Source: Mycobacteriaceae bacterium
Lineage (GTDB): Bacteria > Actinomycetota > Actinomycetes > Mycobacteriales > Mycobacteriaceae
Length of the DNA: 64,000 bases
Assembly: GCA_019245755.1 (NCBI GenBank)
Contig: JAFARC010000082.1
Span: 62,001-126,000, forward strand
Reading direction: 5' to 3'
Shown here piece by piece: positions 24,891 through 33,619 of this stretch. The first letter of the stretch is position 1, and each line of letters starts with the position of its first letter. A model generated the notes under the pieces. The model made no database searches. It had not been told where the DNA came from and saw only the letters and a program-made list of their open reading frames with translations. The position numbers and the translations under genes were made by a program.

Positions 24891-27250
24891 AAACCCTTCG
24901 GTCGGGTGCCGATCACCGATTGGGCCGCAAGCCGGTCGATGTCCTCATCGGTGAGCCGGCACCGTTTCTTCAACACTTCCCGGTTGTGCTCGCCCAAGGT
25001 GGGCGCGGCACGAAACAGCCACCTGCGCGCCCCGGACAGCGGGGTGAACGGCGGACAGGGGTACCAGGCGGGACCGGTGCGCGGGTGTTCCAGGCGCTCG
25101 AAGAACCCGCGGTGGCGCAGCTGCGGGTTCTCGGTGACCAGCGACGGCGACACCACCGCGGCCGCGGGGACGCCGGCCGCCGCGAGACGTTCGACGACCT
25201 GGGTCAACTCCTGCGTCAAGAACCAGCCGCACAGCCCGCGGTCGATCTCGTCGGCGTGTTCGCGGCGGCCGGCCACCGTCGACACGGTCGGGTCGGCGGC
25301 CCACGCCGGCCGGCCCATCAGCTCGGTCAGCGACTGCCATTCCGTGTCGGTCCGGACCGTCAGCGCGATCCAATCGTCATCACCACCGCAGCGGTAGATG
25401 TTCTGCGTCGTGCCGGGGTGGCCCCTGTTGCCGCGCCGCTGCAGCGTCACCCCGAAAACCTCGGATTCGATTGGCTGCGCAGCGGTCACGTTCAGCACGG
25501 TCTCAATCATCGGCAGCTCCACCAGCTGGCCGCGACCGGTGCGGTCGGCGAACTCGCACGCCGCGACAAGCACGAACGCGGCGTGCACGCCGGCCAGGGG
25601 GTCGCAGGCGCCGCGCGGCGCGACGGGCGGCCCGTCCGGAAACCCCGTCGCCCACGCCAGGCCGGCGATCTGTTCCATCGTCGGCGCAAACCCGACGCGG
25701 TCGCGCCACGGACCGTGCAGCCCGAACGCCGGCATCCGCACGATGACCAGCCGCGGGTTCCGCTCGAGCAGGACCGGAGCGTCGAGCCCGAACTGCTCCA
25801 TCACCCGGGGTGAGAAGTTTTCGATCACCGCGTCGGCGTCACCGATCAGCTCCAGGAAAAGCCTTACGCCTTCGGCGCACCGCAGATCCAGCGTCACCGA
25901 GCGCTTGTTGGTGTTCACGCCCTGAAACAGCCACCCGTACTCCCACCAGTCGTCCACGTCGGTGCGCATTCCGCCCGAGTACCGGATGCCGTCGGGCCGC
26001 TGGATCGACTCGATCTTCACCACGTCAGCCCCGAACGCCGCGAGCGAATGCGTCGCAGACGGCCCCGCCCAGAACGCGGTCAGATCGACGATCCGCAGCC
26101 CGTCCAGGGGCAGCGCCCACCCGGACGCACGCGGCGGTTGCGGCCTTGGCGGCCAGGGGGTTCGGTTGTCGGTCTCCCCCACGGCCGGCACGCGGCGGAC
26201 CGGCGCCGGCTGCGCGGCCGACATCAGCCACGGGGTGCGTGGCTGGTGGAAGCCGGCGGGGTTGGCCACGAAGACGTTTCGTTCGCGCATGTATTCCATG
26301 CCCGGAATCGTCGCGCCATTGCCCAGCGAGGCGATCGGCAACCGGAACAGCCGGCCAAGCTCGACGATCTCGACTACCGTACGTTCCCGCAGCCACGGGC
26401 CGATGAGCTGCCGTATCCGGTCGCGGTGCTTCCACCGGCCGAGCTGGAAGCGCAGCTCGGGCAGGTCGGTGAGTTCCGGGCACTGAACCATCGCCGCGAA
26501 GTCCAGCCACTGCTGGCCGGTGACCAGGGTGATGCCGACGTAGCCGTCCTTGGCCGGCTCGATCGACGGCACCTCGATGGAGCGCGTGACCGGGGGCACC
26601 CGCATGAGCTGCGAGTGCAGCCACTCACCGCTCTGCATCAGTGTCATCGCTTCCAGCATCGACAAGTCGAGGTGTTCACCGTTACCGCCGCGGCGAACGC
26701 GCCGACGAACGGCCAGTGCGCCGAACGCGGCGAACGCGCCGGCCATGTACTCGCCCAAGTCGCCGCCGATCGAGATCGGCGGGCCGGCGGGGTCGCCACG
26801 GAAGCCGGTGCACCCCGCCCACGCCTGCAGGGTGAACTCGGTGGCGGCGCGCTGCGCCCAGGGACCCGTCCAGCCGAAATCGGAGATCGTCACGACGACA
26901 CAGGTCGGCGCCTCCTGCAAAATCCGTTGCGGATCGATGCCGCACTCGATCGCCGAGGACCGCGTCGCGGTAATGACCACGACGTCGGCGCGTTGTAGCA
27001 GATCCTGCCAACCGGTTGTCACGCTGCGCTTTCCGGCGTTGAGATAGCCGAAGAGCGGCGCATCACTGCCACCCGGTGGCTCGGCACCGGTAAGGGTGTA
27101 GCGGCGCAACGGGTCTCCGCCTGCCGGCTCCACCTTCAGCACATCAGCGCCCGCGTCGACCAGCAGCTTGCCGCAGTACCCGCCGGCGATCCGGTCACTG
27201 ATCTCGAGGACGCGCAGATCCCGCAGGGGGGTGCGTGGCCCGTCGCTCAC
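24887..27250 (-). CDS. Two-domain fused CaiB/BaiF CoA-transferase
   Basis: A 787-residue protein with two complete family III CoA-transferase domains: one starting LRDLRVLEISDRIAGGYCGKLL near residue 10 and one starting LDGLRIVDLTAFWAGPSATHS near 385. Both keep an Asp that matches the catalytic Asp by position (GGDLGEY near 164 and ACDPLAGV in the second). A Pro-rich linker joins them (PPRPQPPRA). Normal family members are about 400 residues and dimerise as interlocked rings, so the fusion may fold as an internal heterodimer. The GTG at 27250 is used; the ORF start at 27265 is TTG. Confidence 0.9.
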   Translation of the reverse strand: MSDGPRTPLRDLRVLEISDRIAGGYCGKLLVDAGADVLKVEPAGGDPLRRYTLTGAEPPGGSDAPLFGYLNAGKRSVTTGWQDLLQRADVVVITATRSSAIECGIDPQRILQEAPTCVVVTISDFGWTGPWAQRAATEFTLQAWAGCTGFRGDPAGPPISIGGDLGEYMAGAFAAFGALAVRRRVRRGGNGEHLDLSMLEAMTLMQSGEWLHSQLMRVPPVTRSIEVPSIEPAKDGYVGITLVTGQQWLDFAAMVQCPELTDLPELRFQLGRWKHRDRIRQLIGPWLRERTVVEIVELGRLFRLPIASLGNGATIPGMEYMRERNVFVANPAGFHQPRTPWLMSAAQPAPVRRVPAVGETDNRTPWPPRPQPPRASGWALPLDGLRIVDLTAFWAGPSATHSLAAFGADVVKIESIQRPDGIRYSGGMRTDVDDWWEYGWLFQGVNTNKRSVTLDLRCAEGVRLFLELIGDADAVIENFSPRVMEQFGLDAPVLLERNPRLVIVRMPAFGLHGPWRDRVGFAPTMEQIAGLAWATGFPDGPPVAPRGACDPLAGVHAAFVLVAACEFADRTGRGQLVELPMIETVLNVTAAQPIESEVFGVTLQRRGNRGHPGTTQNIYRCGGDDDWIALTVRTDTEWQSLTELMGRPAWAADPTVSTVAGRREHADEIDRGLCGWFLTQELTQVVERLAAAGVPAAAVVSPSLVTENPQLRHRGFFERLEHPRTGPAWYPCPPFTPLSGARRWLFRAAPTLGEHNREVLKKRCRLTDEDIDRLAAQSVIGTRPKGL

Positions 27251-27277
27251 GCGCACAACCTCCAACGTTTCTTTGTC

Positions 27278-27306
27278 ATCTTAGTTACTTTTGCCGAATA
27301 GCCACC
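27278..27306 (-). promoter_or_regulatory. Motif A-type promoter of the fused CoA-transferase operon
   Basis: Read on the minus strand: GGTGGC, 17 bp, TAAGAT, ending 28 bases before the GTG at 27250. The GGTGGCTAT start equals that of the site at 11.7 kb, and the ACTAAGATG end resembles the TAAAGATG end of the other sites. Confidence 0.6.
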
Positions 27307-27341
27307 CCATATGCCGCTGCCCGGGGGCCCACCACGTTACG

Positions 27342-27355
27342 ATTGTCAAGACAAT
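27342..27355 (+). promoter_or_regulatory. Perfect palindrome upstream of the GntR gene
   Basis: ATTGTC-AA-GACAAT, six-base arms around two bases, 57 bases before the regulator start and in the gap between divergent operons. It has the TTGTNnACAA-type symmetry found in operators of FadR-subfamily GntR regulators, so it is a candidate autoregulatory site. No other good copy was seen in the window. Confidence 0.5.
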
Positions 27356-27412
27356 GGGCGTGACGGCTGCAGCACCGCCGCGCTCACCCAGTTACGCTGT
27401 TGCGGGACTCGG

Positions 27413-28222
27413 ATGACGACGCTTGGAATCGGCCCGGAGGCCCGGCGCCGGTTGTCGGCGCGCAGGATCGCCGAGATCGTCGCCGACGAGCTGCGCCGAC
27501 AGATCATCGACGGGGAACTGGCCGACGGTGACCTGCTGCCGCGCCAGGAAGTGCTCGTCGAGCAGTTCAACGTCAGCCTGGTATCCCTGCGCGAGGCGCT
27601 GCGGATCCTGGAGACCGAAGGCCTGGTGTCGGTCCGCCGAGGCAACCGCGGCGGCGCCATCGTGCATGCTCCCGCCAAGGCGAGCGCCGCATACATGCTG
27701 GGGCTGTTGCTGCAAAGCGACTACGTGCCGCTGGGCGATCTCGGCATGGCGCTGCAGGAGCTGGAGCCGATCTGTACGGCCATGGCGGCCCGGCGCACGG
27801 ACAGGGCCGACGCGCTGATCGGTAGGCTCAAGGAGATCAACGAGGCGATGGCCGCGCATATCGACGATGGCGCACGGTTCACCGAAATCGGCGGCCAGTT
27901 CCACGACGAAGTGGTGCGCAACTGCGGCAACCACACGATGATCGCGGTGGTCGGCAGCCTGGAGACGCTGTGGACCGGTCACCTGCAGCAGTGGGCCGAC
28001 GAGACCTCGGCACGTGGCGAGTACCCGTCACTGAGCAAGCGTCGTGTCGCTCTGAGCACCCACAACAAGATCACCGACGCGATCGAGGCCGGCGACGCCG
28101 AACGGGCGCGACGGCTGGCCGCGCGGCATCTCTGCGACACCCGCACCTACTTGCTGGCCGGCGATCCCGAGCAGCGAATTGTGGCGCTGTCGCCCCAAGC
28201 GCTGGCGCGCCGTCGCCGCTGA
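27413..28222 (+). CDS. GntR family (FadR/FCD) transcriptional regulator
   Basis: A 269-residue regulator. Residues 15-90 form the winged helix-turn-helix (ADELRRQIIDGELADGDLL, LRILETEGLVSVRRG), and the rest is an all-helical FCD-type ligand domain (MALQELEPICTAMAARR, FHDEVVRNCGNHTMIAVVGSL, HNKITDAIEAGDAERA). FCD proteins bind small acids or metal-bound ligands. The ATG at 27413 is used. It is divergent from the fused CoA-transferase operon and is followed by an SDR and a synthetase on the same strand, so it could control either set. Confidence 0.93.
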   Translation: MTTLGIGPEARRRLSARRIAEIVADELRRQIIDGELADGDLLPRQEVLVEQFNVSLVSLREALRILETEGLVSVRRGNRGGAIVHAPAKASAAYMLGLLLQSDYVPLGDLGMALQELEPICTAMAARRTDRADALIGRLKEINEAMAAHIDDGARFTEIGGQFHDEVVRNCGNHTMIAVVGSLETLWTGHLQQWADETSARGEYPSLSKRRVALSTHNKITDAIEAGDAERARRLAARHLCDTRTYLLAGDPEQRIVALSPQALARRRR

Positions 28223-28232
28223 AAGGTGCGGT

Positions 28233-28961
28233 GTGCGAACAGCGTTGGTCACTGGCGGCAGCGGCGGTATCGGTAAGGCCTGCGGTCGCAAGCTCGTTGA
28301 GCTCGGCTATGACGTGGTGCTGACGGCCCGGCGTGAGGCGCCGCTACGGGCGGCCGCGGAAAAGATGGGTGCCCGGTATGTGGTCTCCGACGCGACCGAC
28401 CCGGCGCTGTTCGAGCCGGCCGTGCGGGCGGCGGGCTCGATCGATCTGCTCGTGCACGCGGCCGGCATACTCGGCGGAACATACGCGCGCAAGCAGACTT
28501 TCGAGCAATGGCGCGCCACAATGTCGGCCAACCTGGACTCGTGCTTCGTTGTAACATCGGCCGCGCTGCCCCGGATGAAGGCGGGCTCTCGGTTCGTGTT
28601 CATCTCGTCGTCGGCCGCCCACGAACCGATGCGGGCGCGAACGGCGTACTCGGCGTCGAAGGCCGGAATGAACGCGTTCGCCCGTGCGCTGGCCCTCGAG
28701 GTGGACCGCGACGGCATCAACGTCCACATCGTCACGCCCGGACCGGTCGAAACCGGCATGCTGCAAGACGTTCCGTTCGAGATGTATGCGATCAGGGCCA
28801 CCGACGTCGCCGAGGCCGTCGCGTGGCTGGACACCGTCGACCCGTCCGTCGACCTGCCAGAGATCCGGCTCAACGCGGTCACACGAGGTCCCGCCGCACG
28901 CGACCCGGTGGTGCCGATCGAGGTTGCGCGCCGCGCGGCGAAGTCGGCAAACACGTCGTAG
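28233..28961 (+). CDS. SDR family oxidoreductase
   Basis: A 242-residue classical short-chain dehydrogenase: TGGSGGIGKA nucleotide motif, VHAAG, and the catalytic Tyr-Lys in YSASKAG with ISSSAA before it. The start is the GTG at 28233, with GAAAGG as ribosome site at 28221; the ORF start at 28179 lies inside the regulator gene. It is 4 bases from the following acyl-CoA synthetase. It probably reduces or oxidises a keto/hydroxy-acyl intermediate. Confidence 0.92.
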   Translation: MRTALVTGGSGGIGKACGRKLVELGYDVVLTARREAPLRAAAEKMGARYVVSDATDPALFEPAVRAAGSIDLLVHAAGILGGTYARKQTFEQWRATMSANLDSCFVVTSAALPRMKAGSRFVFISSSAAHEPMRARTAYSASKAGMNAFARALALEVDRDGINVHIVTPGPVETGMLQDVPFEMYAIRATDVAEAVAWLDTVDPSVDLPEIRLNAVTRGPAARDPVVPIEVARRAAKSANTS

Positions 28962-28965
28962 CGGT

Positions 28966-30474
28966 ATGGAACCACACGTGACTGAACGCGAGGTCCTCGC
29001 GCCCGGACCCGGCACCGACGACGCGGTCGGTTTCGGACCACAGCTGCACCGCCGCGCCGTCGCCGACCGCGATGGCATCGGCGTGGTCACGGTGGCACCC
29101 GACGGCGCGGAACACGCACTCACATGGGACCAACTCGACCGCCGCGCCAACCAGTGGGGACGCGCGCTGGCCGCGTGCGGCGCGCAGCACGGCGCACTGG
29201 TCGCGCTCGCGATCCCCAACTCGGCGGATCTGGTGCTGGCCACGCTGGGCTGCTGGAAGATCGGAGCGGTGCCGGTCCCGATGCGATGGGACATCCCGGG
29301 CTGGGAACGAAACAGGCTGCTCGCCGTCATCGCGCCCGCGGTCATCCTCGACGAGCAGAATCGCCAGGCAGTGGCGACCACCGCGGCAGGCCTTCCGGAT
29401 GGTCCGCTCCCGGACGTGGTATCACCCAATGTCAACGGAATCTGCAGCAGCGGGTCCACCGGTCTGCCCAAGGTCATCGTGAACCTGACACCCGCGCTGT
29501 GGACACCGCAGCACAGCGAACCCTTTCTCGCGCACTGGGCCGACGTGTCCCAGCCGCAGGTCATCCTCGTGCCGGCACCGATGTATCACACCAACGGCTT
29601 CAACACCTTCCACTACCTGCTCGGCGGGGACCGGCTGATCGTCATGGAGAAGTTCGGTGCCGAAACGGCTCTCGACGCCATCGAGCGGCATCGGGTCACC
29701 AACTTCACCGCGACCCCGACCATGCTCAAACGTATGGCGGCGGTCCCTGGGGTGGAACGCCGCGACCTGTCGAGTGTGGAGTGGATTCTGCAGGGCGCCG
29801 CGGTGATGCCCACTGGTTTGCTGCGCAAATGGTTCGAACTGCTGGGCCCGGAGCGAGTCGTGATGGCGTACGGCATGACCGAGAACCTGGGACTAACCGC
29901 GTTGCGGGGTGACGAGTGGCTGGCCCACCCCGGCAGTGTGGGCCGCGGCTTCCGCGACACCGAGGTCCGCGTCCTCGACGAGAACCGCGAGCCGGTGCCC
30001 ACCGGGGAACTGGGCGAAATCTACCTTCGCGCCCCGATGAGTGCGGCATACCGGTACATCGGCGGCGCACCGCCGCTGCCCGCGACCGAGGACGGGTTCC
30101 ATTCGGCCGGCGACATCGGCCGCCTCGACGCGGACGGCTACCTCTACATCGCCGACCGGCGCACCGACATGATCGTCAGCGGCGGGGCGAACGTGTATCC
30201 GGCCGAGGTCGAATCGGCGCTCGCCGAGCACAACGACATCGCCGACGTCGTCGTGATCGGGCTGTCGGACCCGGAGTGGGGCCGCCGCGTTCACGCGGTG
30301 ATCCAGCCGGCCGATCCGGCCCGACCCCCGAGCGAGCAGCAGGTGATCCGGTACGCGAAAAGTCGGCTCGCCGCCTACAAGGTTCCCAAGACCATCGAAT
30401 TCGTCAACGAAATCCCGCGCACCGCGGCCACCAAGGTGAACCGGTCGGCCATGATCGAAGAGCGGGGCGGATGA
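28966..30474 (+). CDS. Acyl-CoA synthetase (AMP-forming)
   Basis: A 502-residue ligase with the phosphate loop CSSGSTGLPKVIV, MAYGMTENLGL, SAGDIGRLDADGYLYIADRRTDMIVSGG, NVYPAEVE, and a C-terminal RTAATKVNRS that should hold the adenylation lysine. It lacks some of the usual N-terminal length. It follows an SDR with a 4-base gap and the GntR regulator, in one plus-strand run. An in-frame GTG at 28978 is an alternative start. The substrate is not evident. Confidence 0.92.
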   Translation: MEPHVTEREVLAPGPGTDDAVGFGPQLHRRAVADRDGIGVVTVAPDGAEHALTWDQLDRRANQWGRALAACGAQHGALVALAIPNSADLVLATLGCWKIGAVPVPMRWDIPGWERNRLLAVIAPAVILDEQNRQAVATTAAGLPDGPLPDVVSPNVNGICSSGSTGLPKVIVNLTPALWTPQHSEPFLAHWADVSQPQVILVPAPMYHTNGFNTFHYLLGGDRLIVMEKFGAETALDAIERHRVTNFTATPTMLKRMAAVPGVERRDLSSVEWILQGAAVMPTGLLRKWFELLGPERVVMAYGMTENLGLTALRGDEWLAHPGSVGRGFRDTEVRVLDENREPVPTGELGEIYLRAPMSAAYRYIGGAPPLPATEDGFHSAGDIGRLDADGYLYIADRRTDMIVSGGANVYPAEVESALAEHNDIADVVVIGLSDPEWGRRVHAVIQPADPARPPSEQQVIRYAKSRLAAYKVPKTIEFVNEIPRTAATKVNRSAMIEERGG

Positions 30475-30494
30475 TCGCTGGCCGGTCAGGTCGG

Positions 30495-30956
30495 TCAGGC
30501 ACCCGCCCGCGGCTCGCGGACCGGGCGAAACTGCGGCAGCGCGAAGTTCCCGCGCTGTTCGAACACCACCTCCATCGGCAGGCCGCAACGCAGTTCACGC
30601 GGCTCGGCGTCGACGATGTTGGTGAGTATCCGCACTCCCGGCGCATCGTCGAGCTCGGTCAGCCCGATGATCAACGGCATCGCGTCCACGAAGCCAGGGT
30701 GAAAGGGCTGGTGAAGGATCGTGAACGCGAACAACGTGCCACGGCCGCTCACCTCGACCGCGATCGGCTTGCCTTCGGCACCGCCCGGCACCTCCGGCAC
30801 CGGGCTCGGCGGGTGCTGCAGGATGTCGGTCCCCTCGAAACCCTGGATAGTCAGCTTGCCGTCTTTGGCGTTGCGCCAATAGAATTCGCTCACCGCATCG
30901 GGGATCGGGGCGGGACGAACGTCGAGTTGGTTCGCATTTCCTTCGCCGGCGGTCAT
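30495..30956 (-). CDS. DUF35/OB-fold protein without the usual zinc-ribbon cysteines
   Basis: A 153-residue protein with the outline of DUF35 acyl-CoA-associated proteins: FYWRNAKDGKLTIQGFEG at the N terminus, PVPEVPG where the rubredoxin-like zinc ribbon would end, then the OB-fold (KPIAVEVSGRGTLFAFTILH, VDAMPLIIGLTELDDA, LRCGLPMEVVFEQRG). In usual members LxxQRCxxCG and CPxC motifs give four Cys; here the only Cys is in LRCGL. DUF35 proteins partner with SCP-type thiolases and Ltp2-type aldolases; the thiolase-fold gene is 20 kb away. It overlaps the upstream gene by four bases. Confidence 0.8.
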   Translation of the reverse strand: MTAGEGNANQLDVRPAPIPDAVSEFYWRNAKDGKLTIQGFEGTDILQHPPSPVPEVPGGAEGKPIAVEVSGRGTLFAFTILHQPFHPGFVDAMPLIIGLTELDDAPGVRILTNIVDAEPRELRCGLPMEVVFEQRGNFALPQFRPVREPRAGA

Positions 30957-31402
30957 CGCAGCCGCTCGCGGTCATCCGGCCCAAGATAAACCTGCGATTC
31001 CATCTGGTGAAAGATCCGCAACCGGCCTTGGCGGCGGATCAGCAGCCAGGTGATCCAGCTCGCGCCGGTGCGCTGCCGGTCTGATTCTCGGCCGGTCAGC
31101 CGCCACCGAGAAAGCAGCAGGGCACGCACGATCGCATCGTCCACCACGTCGAACGCGTGCAGGGTCGACGAGAGGGTTGCCGCTTTGAGCCGGCTACTGA
31201 CCCGGGCCCAATGCCGGTCGAGCTCGTCGGCACCCATCAGCGGCGCGGCGTACTCGTCGCCGAGATACATCGGTGCAGGACTGTCGTGCTCCCAAAGCTG
31301 GGCGATGCCACCGAAATCCAGGCTGGACCAGCGCTTGTCGTGTTCAGCCACCACATCCGCCAGCGCCGCCGCGACGGCGTCAGCCTCAGACGGCAGGGAC
31401 AC
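30953..31402 (-). CDS. SnoaL/NTF2-like protein
   Basis: A 149-residue NTF2-fold protein: DKRWSSLDFGGIAQLWEHDS, ADELDRHWARVSSRLK, then strands TLHAFDVVDDAIVRALLLSRWRL and GASWITWLLIRRQGRLRIF. It is related in fold, not closely in sequence, to the one at 19.6 kb. It overlaps the amidohydrolase upstream by 17 bases and the DUF35 gene by 4, so it is part of the operon starting with the Rieske ferredoxin. A ligand-binding or isomerase role is possible. Confidence 0.8.
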   Translation of the reverse strand: MSLPSEADAVAAALADVVAEHDKRWSSLDFGGIAQLWEHDSPAPMYLGDEYAAPLMGADELDRHWARVSSRLKAATLSSTLHAFDVVDDAIVRALLLSRWRLTGRESDRQRTGASWITWLLIRRQGRLRIFHQMESQVYLGPDDRERLR

Positions 31403-32555
31403 CGGCGCCAGCCTGTTCTCCGGGCAGCGCCTTCACCGTTGAAGGCAGGCCGTAAAGATCCGTGGCGTTGCCGCGCATAATGCGTTCGCGCTGAGCCGGC
31501 GGGAACCGGTTGACCGCCCAGGCCGGCGAGTCGTAACTCCAGTGCGGGTAGTCGGTCGAGAACATGATGTTGCCGCCCAGGTCCATCAGCTCCAGGTAAT
31601 CCCGGAAATCGCCGAGCGTGACATCTTCGAGCGGCTGCGTGGTGAACCGCACGTGTTCTCGGACGTACTCCGATGGCCGGCGGCGCACGTGCGGCAGGTC
31701 ACCCTTGCGCTGCTCCCAGATCCGGTCCATGCGCCACATCACCGGCATTGCCCAGGTGAAGCCGCCCTCGACGAACACGATCCGCAGATCGGGGTGCCGG
31801 TCGAACGCGCCGTCGAACACCAGGCTCATCAGGTGCGACACATACAGCAGCGGCCATGACGCGAAAAAGTCATGCCAGTGCGCCGGATTTCCGACCGGGT
31901 AGAGCGGAATCAGCTCGAACGGTGTCTGTCCCATCAGATGGGTGGCGACCGGTAAGCCGTGTCGCGCCGCGGCGTCATACAGCGGGTCGAAGTGCGGGCT
32001 GCCGAACGGGATGCCCCTGGTCTGGGGGGTTATCAGCACCTGGGCCATGTACGGGTGACCGGCCCACCGCTCGACTTCACGTGCCGCCTGTTCGGGGACC
32101 TGCGCGCTGACGCTGATCGACCCCCGCCAGCGTCCGTGCCAGTTGTTCGCGCACAGCCACACGTCGGCGAGCCAGTCGTTGTAGGCCGATTTCAGGACGT
32201 GTTCGGCCTGCGGAAGCTGCGCGTCGCACATCGGCTCCAGCGTCGCGATGCCGACCCCGGCGTCGAGAAGCAACTGCTTTGCGGCGAAGTCGGGATCGCT
32301 GCCCGCCATGCCACCGCCGGGCGGAGTGGCGTCGACCCGCAGGGACATCGTCTTGTAGGAGTCGGGCGTGTCGTAGAAATGCGGGGTCGGGGTTACCGCA
32401 TGGCCTCTCGGCCATACCGTGTCACGCCACTCGGCCGGCGCGTACGACTTCAGCACGTCGGCCGACACGGGCAACGGGTGCACGTCGGTGTCGACGATCG
32501 TCACCTCGATGTCGTTGGTGAGTACGTCGTCTTCGGCTGGTCGCACGCTCGTCAT
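31386..32555 (-). CDS. Amidohydrolase-2 family hydrolase
   Basis: A 389-residue TIM-barrel hydrolase with intact predicted metal ligands: IVDTDVHPLP near the N terminus, LPVATHLMGQ near the middle, and FSTDYPHW near the C terminus. It is about 40 residues shorter than the 1.8 kb paralogue. The gene directly upstream is a paralogue with changes at these positions, and the two overlap by four bases. The ATG at 32555 (MTSVRPAEDD) is chosen over the ORF start at 32735. Confidence 0.9.
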   Translation of the reverse strand: MTSVRPAEDDVLTNDIEVTIVDTDVHPLPVSADVLKSYAPAEWRDTVWPRGHAVTPTPHFYDTPDSYKTMSLRVDATPPGGGMAGSDPDFAAKQLLLDAGVGIATLEPMCDAQLPQAEHVLKSAYNDWLADVWLCANNWHGRWRGSISVSAQVPEQAAREVERWAGHPYMAQVLITPQTRGIPFGSPHFDPLYDAAARHGLPVATHLMGQTPFELIPLYPVGNPAHWHDFFASWPLLYVSHLMSLVFDGAFDRHPDLRIVFVEGGFTWAMPVMWRMDRIWEQRKGDLPHVRRRPSEYVREHVRFTTQPLEDVTLGDFRDYLELMDLGGNIMFSTDYPHWSYDSPAWAVNRFPPAQRERIMRGNATDLYGLPSTVKALPGEQAGAGVPAV

Positions 32556-33619
32556 GACAGACTTCCTTCGACTTCGGCACCGACCCCGTAGAGCTCTCTT
32601 GCGTTGCGCGACAGGACTTTTTCGCGTTGCACGTCGCTCAGCCCCGCGGTGGCGGCGGTTGGGCTGGTCGTTGACCAGTGTGGGTAGGCCGACCCGTACA
32701 TCAGCAGCTCGGTCTTGTCGGTGAAGTCCAGCCACCGCGCGGCGTGCGTGTCATCGGTGGGCCCGTCGAACGCCGACGAGCAGAATCGCACGTGGTCGCG
32801 CAGGTATTCACTGGGATAGCGGTCCACCCAGGGCGTCTGGTCACGCATCGAGACCCAGAAGGTATCCAGCCGCCACATCAGCGGGGTGAGGATGTCGTAG
32901 CCGCCATCGGCGAACACGAACCGAAGATCGGCATGCCGGCCGAAGACTCCCTCGATGATCAGCGTCGCCAGGTGCACGAAGGAGTTCAACGGCATGAACG
33001 CCGCGTAGCCGGGATAGGTGTGGGCGTGGCCGGCGAACGTGGGCGGGTGGTCGACGCCGTTGCCGCCGTTGATGTGCACGGCGACCGGGAGATTGTGCGC
33101 GGCGGCCGCCGCCCAGATCGGCTCGAACACCGGCTTGCCGTAGGGTTCCCGCGACTGCAGCGGAATGCCGACTTGCACCATCTTCGGATGGGCGGCAAGC
33201 CTTTCGATCTCCGCGACGGCGCCCCTGGGGTCCTCCGGATTGACGCGGATCGTGCCCCGCAGCCGCCCCGTCGCGTCGGCATCCAGCCACCGCTCCACCA
33301 GCCAATCGTTGACCGCCGCGCAGATTCTGCTGTTCAGCAGGTAGTCGGCGATGTTGCCGCGGGTCAGCGGGTTGAGGATCGCGCAGGCGGCACCGCCCTC
33401 GTCGAACAGGTGCCGGCACAACGTCTCCCGGTCAGAAGCCGGATAGTGTTCGCCGTAGAGATCCTGGCGGTAATCGCCACCGGGAGCCTGATACCACTGC
33501 TGCTCGACGTCGGGAATCGCGCGCAGCCGATAGGACGGCGGCAGGTATCGCCGGATTTCGGCGTTGTAGCGGAAGTGCGGCGAGACGTTGGCGTCGATGA
33601 CCGGGTAGGGGTTACTCAT
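32552..33619 (-). CDS. Amidohydrolase-2 family paralogue with altered metal-binding motifs
   Basis: A 355-residue barrel protein like its downstream neighbour, but two of the three conserved metal-site segments are changed. The usual D-x-H reads VIDANVSPHF, and the usual SDYPHW reads YGSAYPHW, so the conserved Asp is Ala. The central His in LPVAVHINGG is kept. It may have lost hydrolase activity and act as a partner subunit, or use a different chemistry. Coding looks intact, with no stop or frameshift. It overlaps the ferredoxin gene by four bases. Confidence 0.88.
   Translation of the reverse strand: MSNPYPVIDANVSPHFRYNAEIRRYLPPSYRLRAIPDVEQQWYQAPGGDYRQDLYGEHYPASDRETLCRHLFDEGGAACAILNPLTRGNIADYLLNSRICAAVNDWLVERWLDADATGRLRGTIRVNPEDPRGAVAEIERLAAHPKMVQVGIPLQSREPYGKPVFEPIWAAAAAHNLPVAVHINGGNGVDHPPTFAGHAHTYPGYAAFMPLNSFVHLATLIIEGVFGRHADLRFVFADGGYDILTPLMWRLDTFWVSMRDQTPWVDRYPSEYLRDHVRFCSSAFDGPTDDTHAARWLDFTDKTELLMYGSAYPHWSTTSPTAATAGLSDVQREKVLSRNARELYGVGAEVEGSLS

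Noticed and set aside
24887-27250. Loss of the catalytic Asp in the second CoA-transferase half (VELPMIE)
   Set aside because: By family pattern the catalytic Asp lies earlier, in ACDPLAGV, which is intact.
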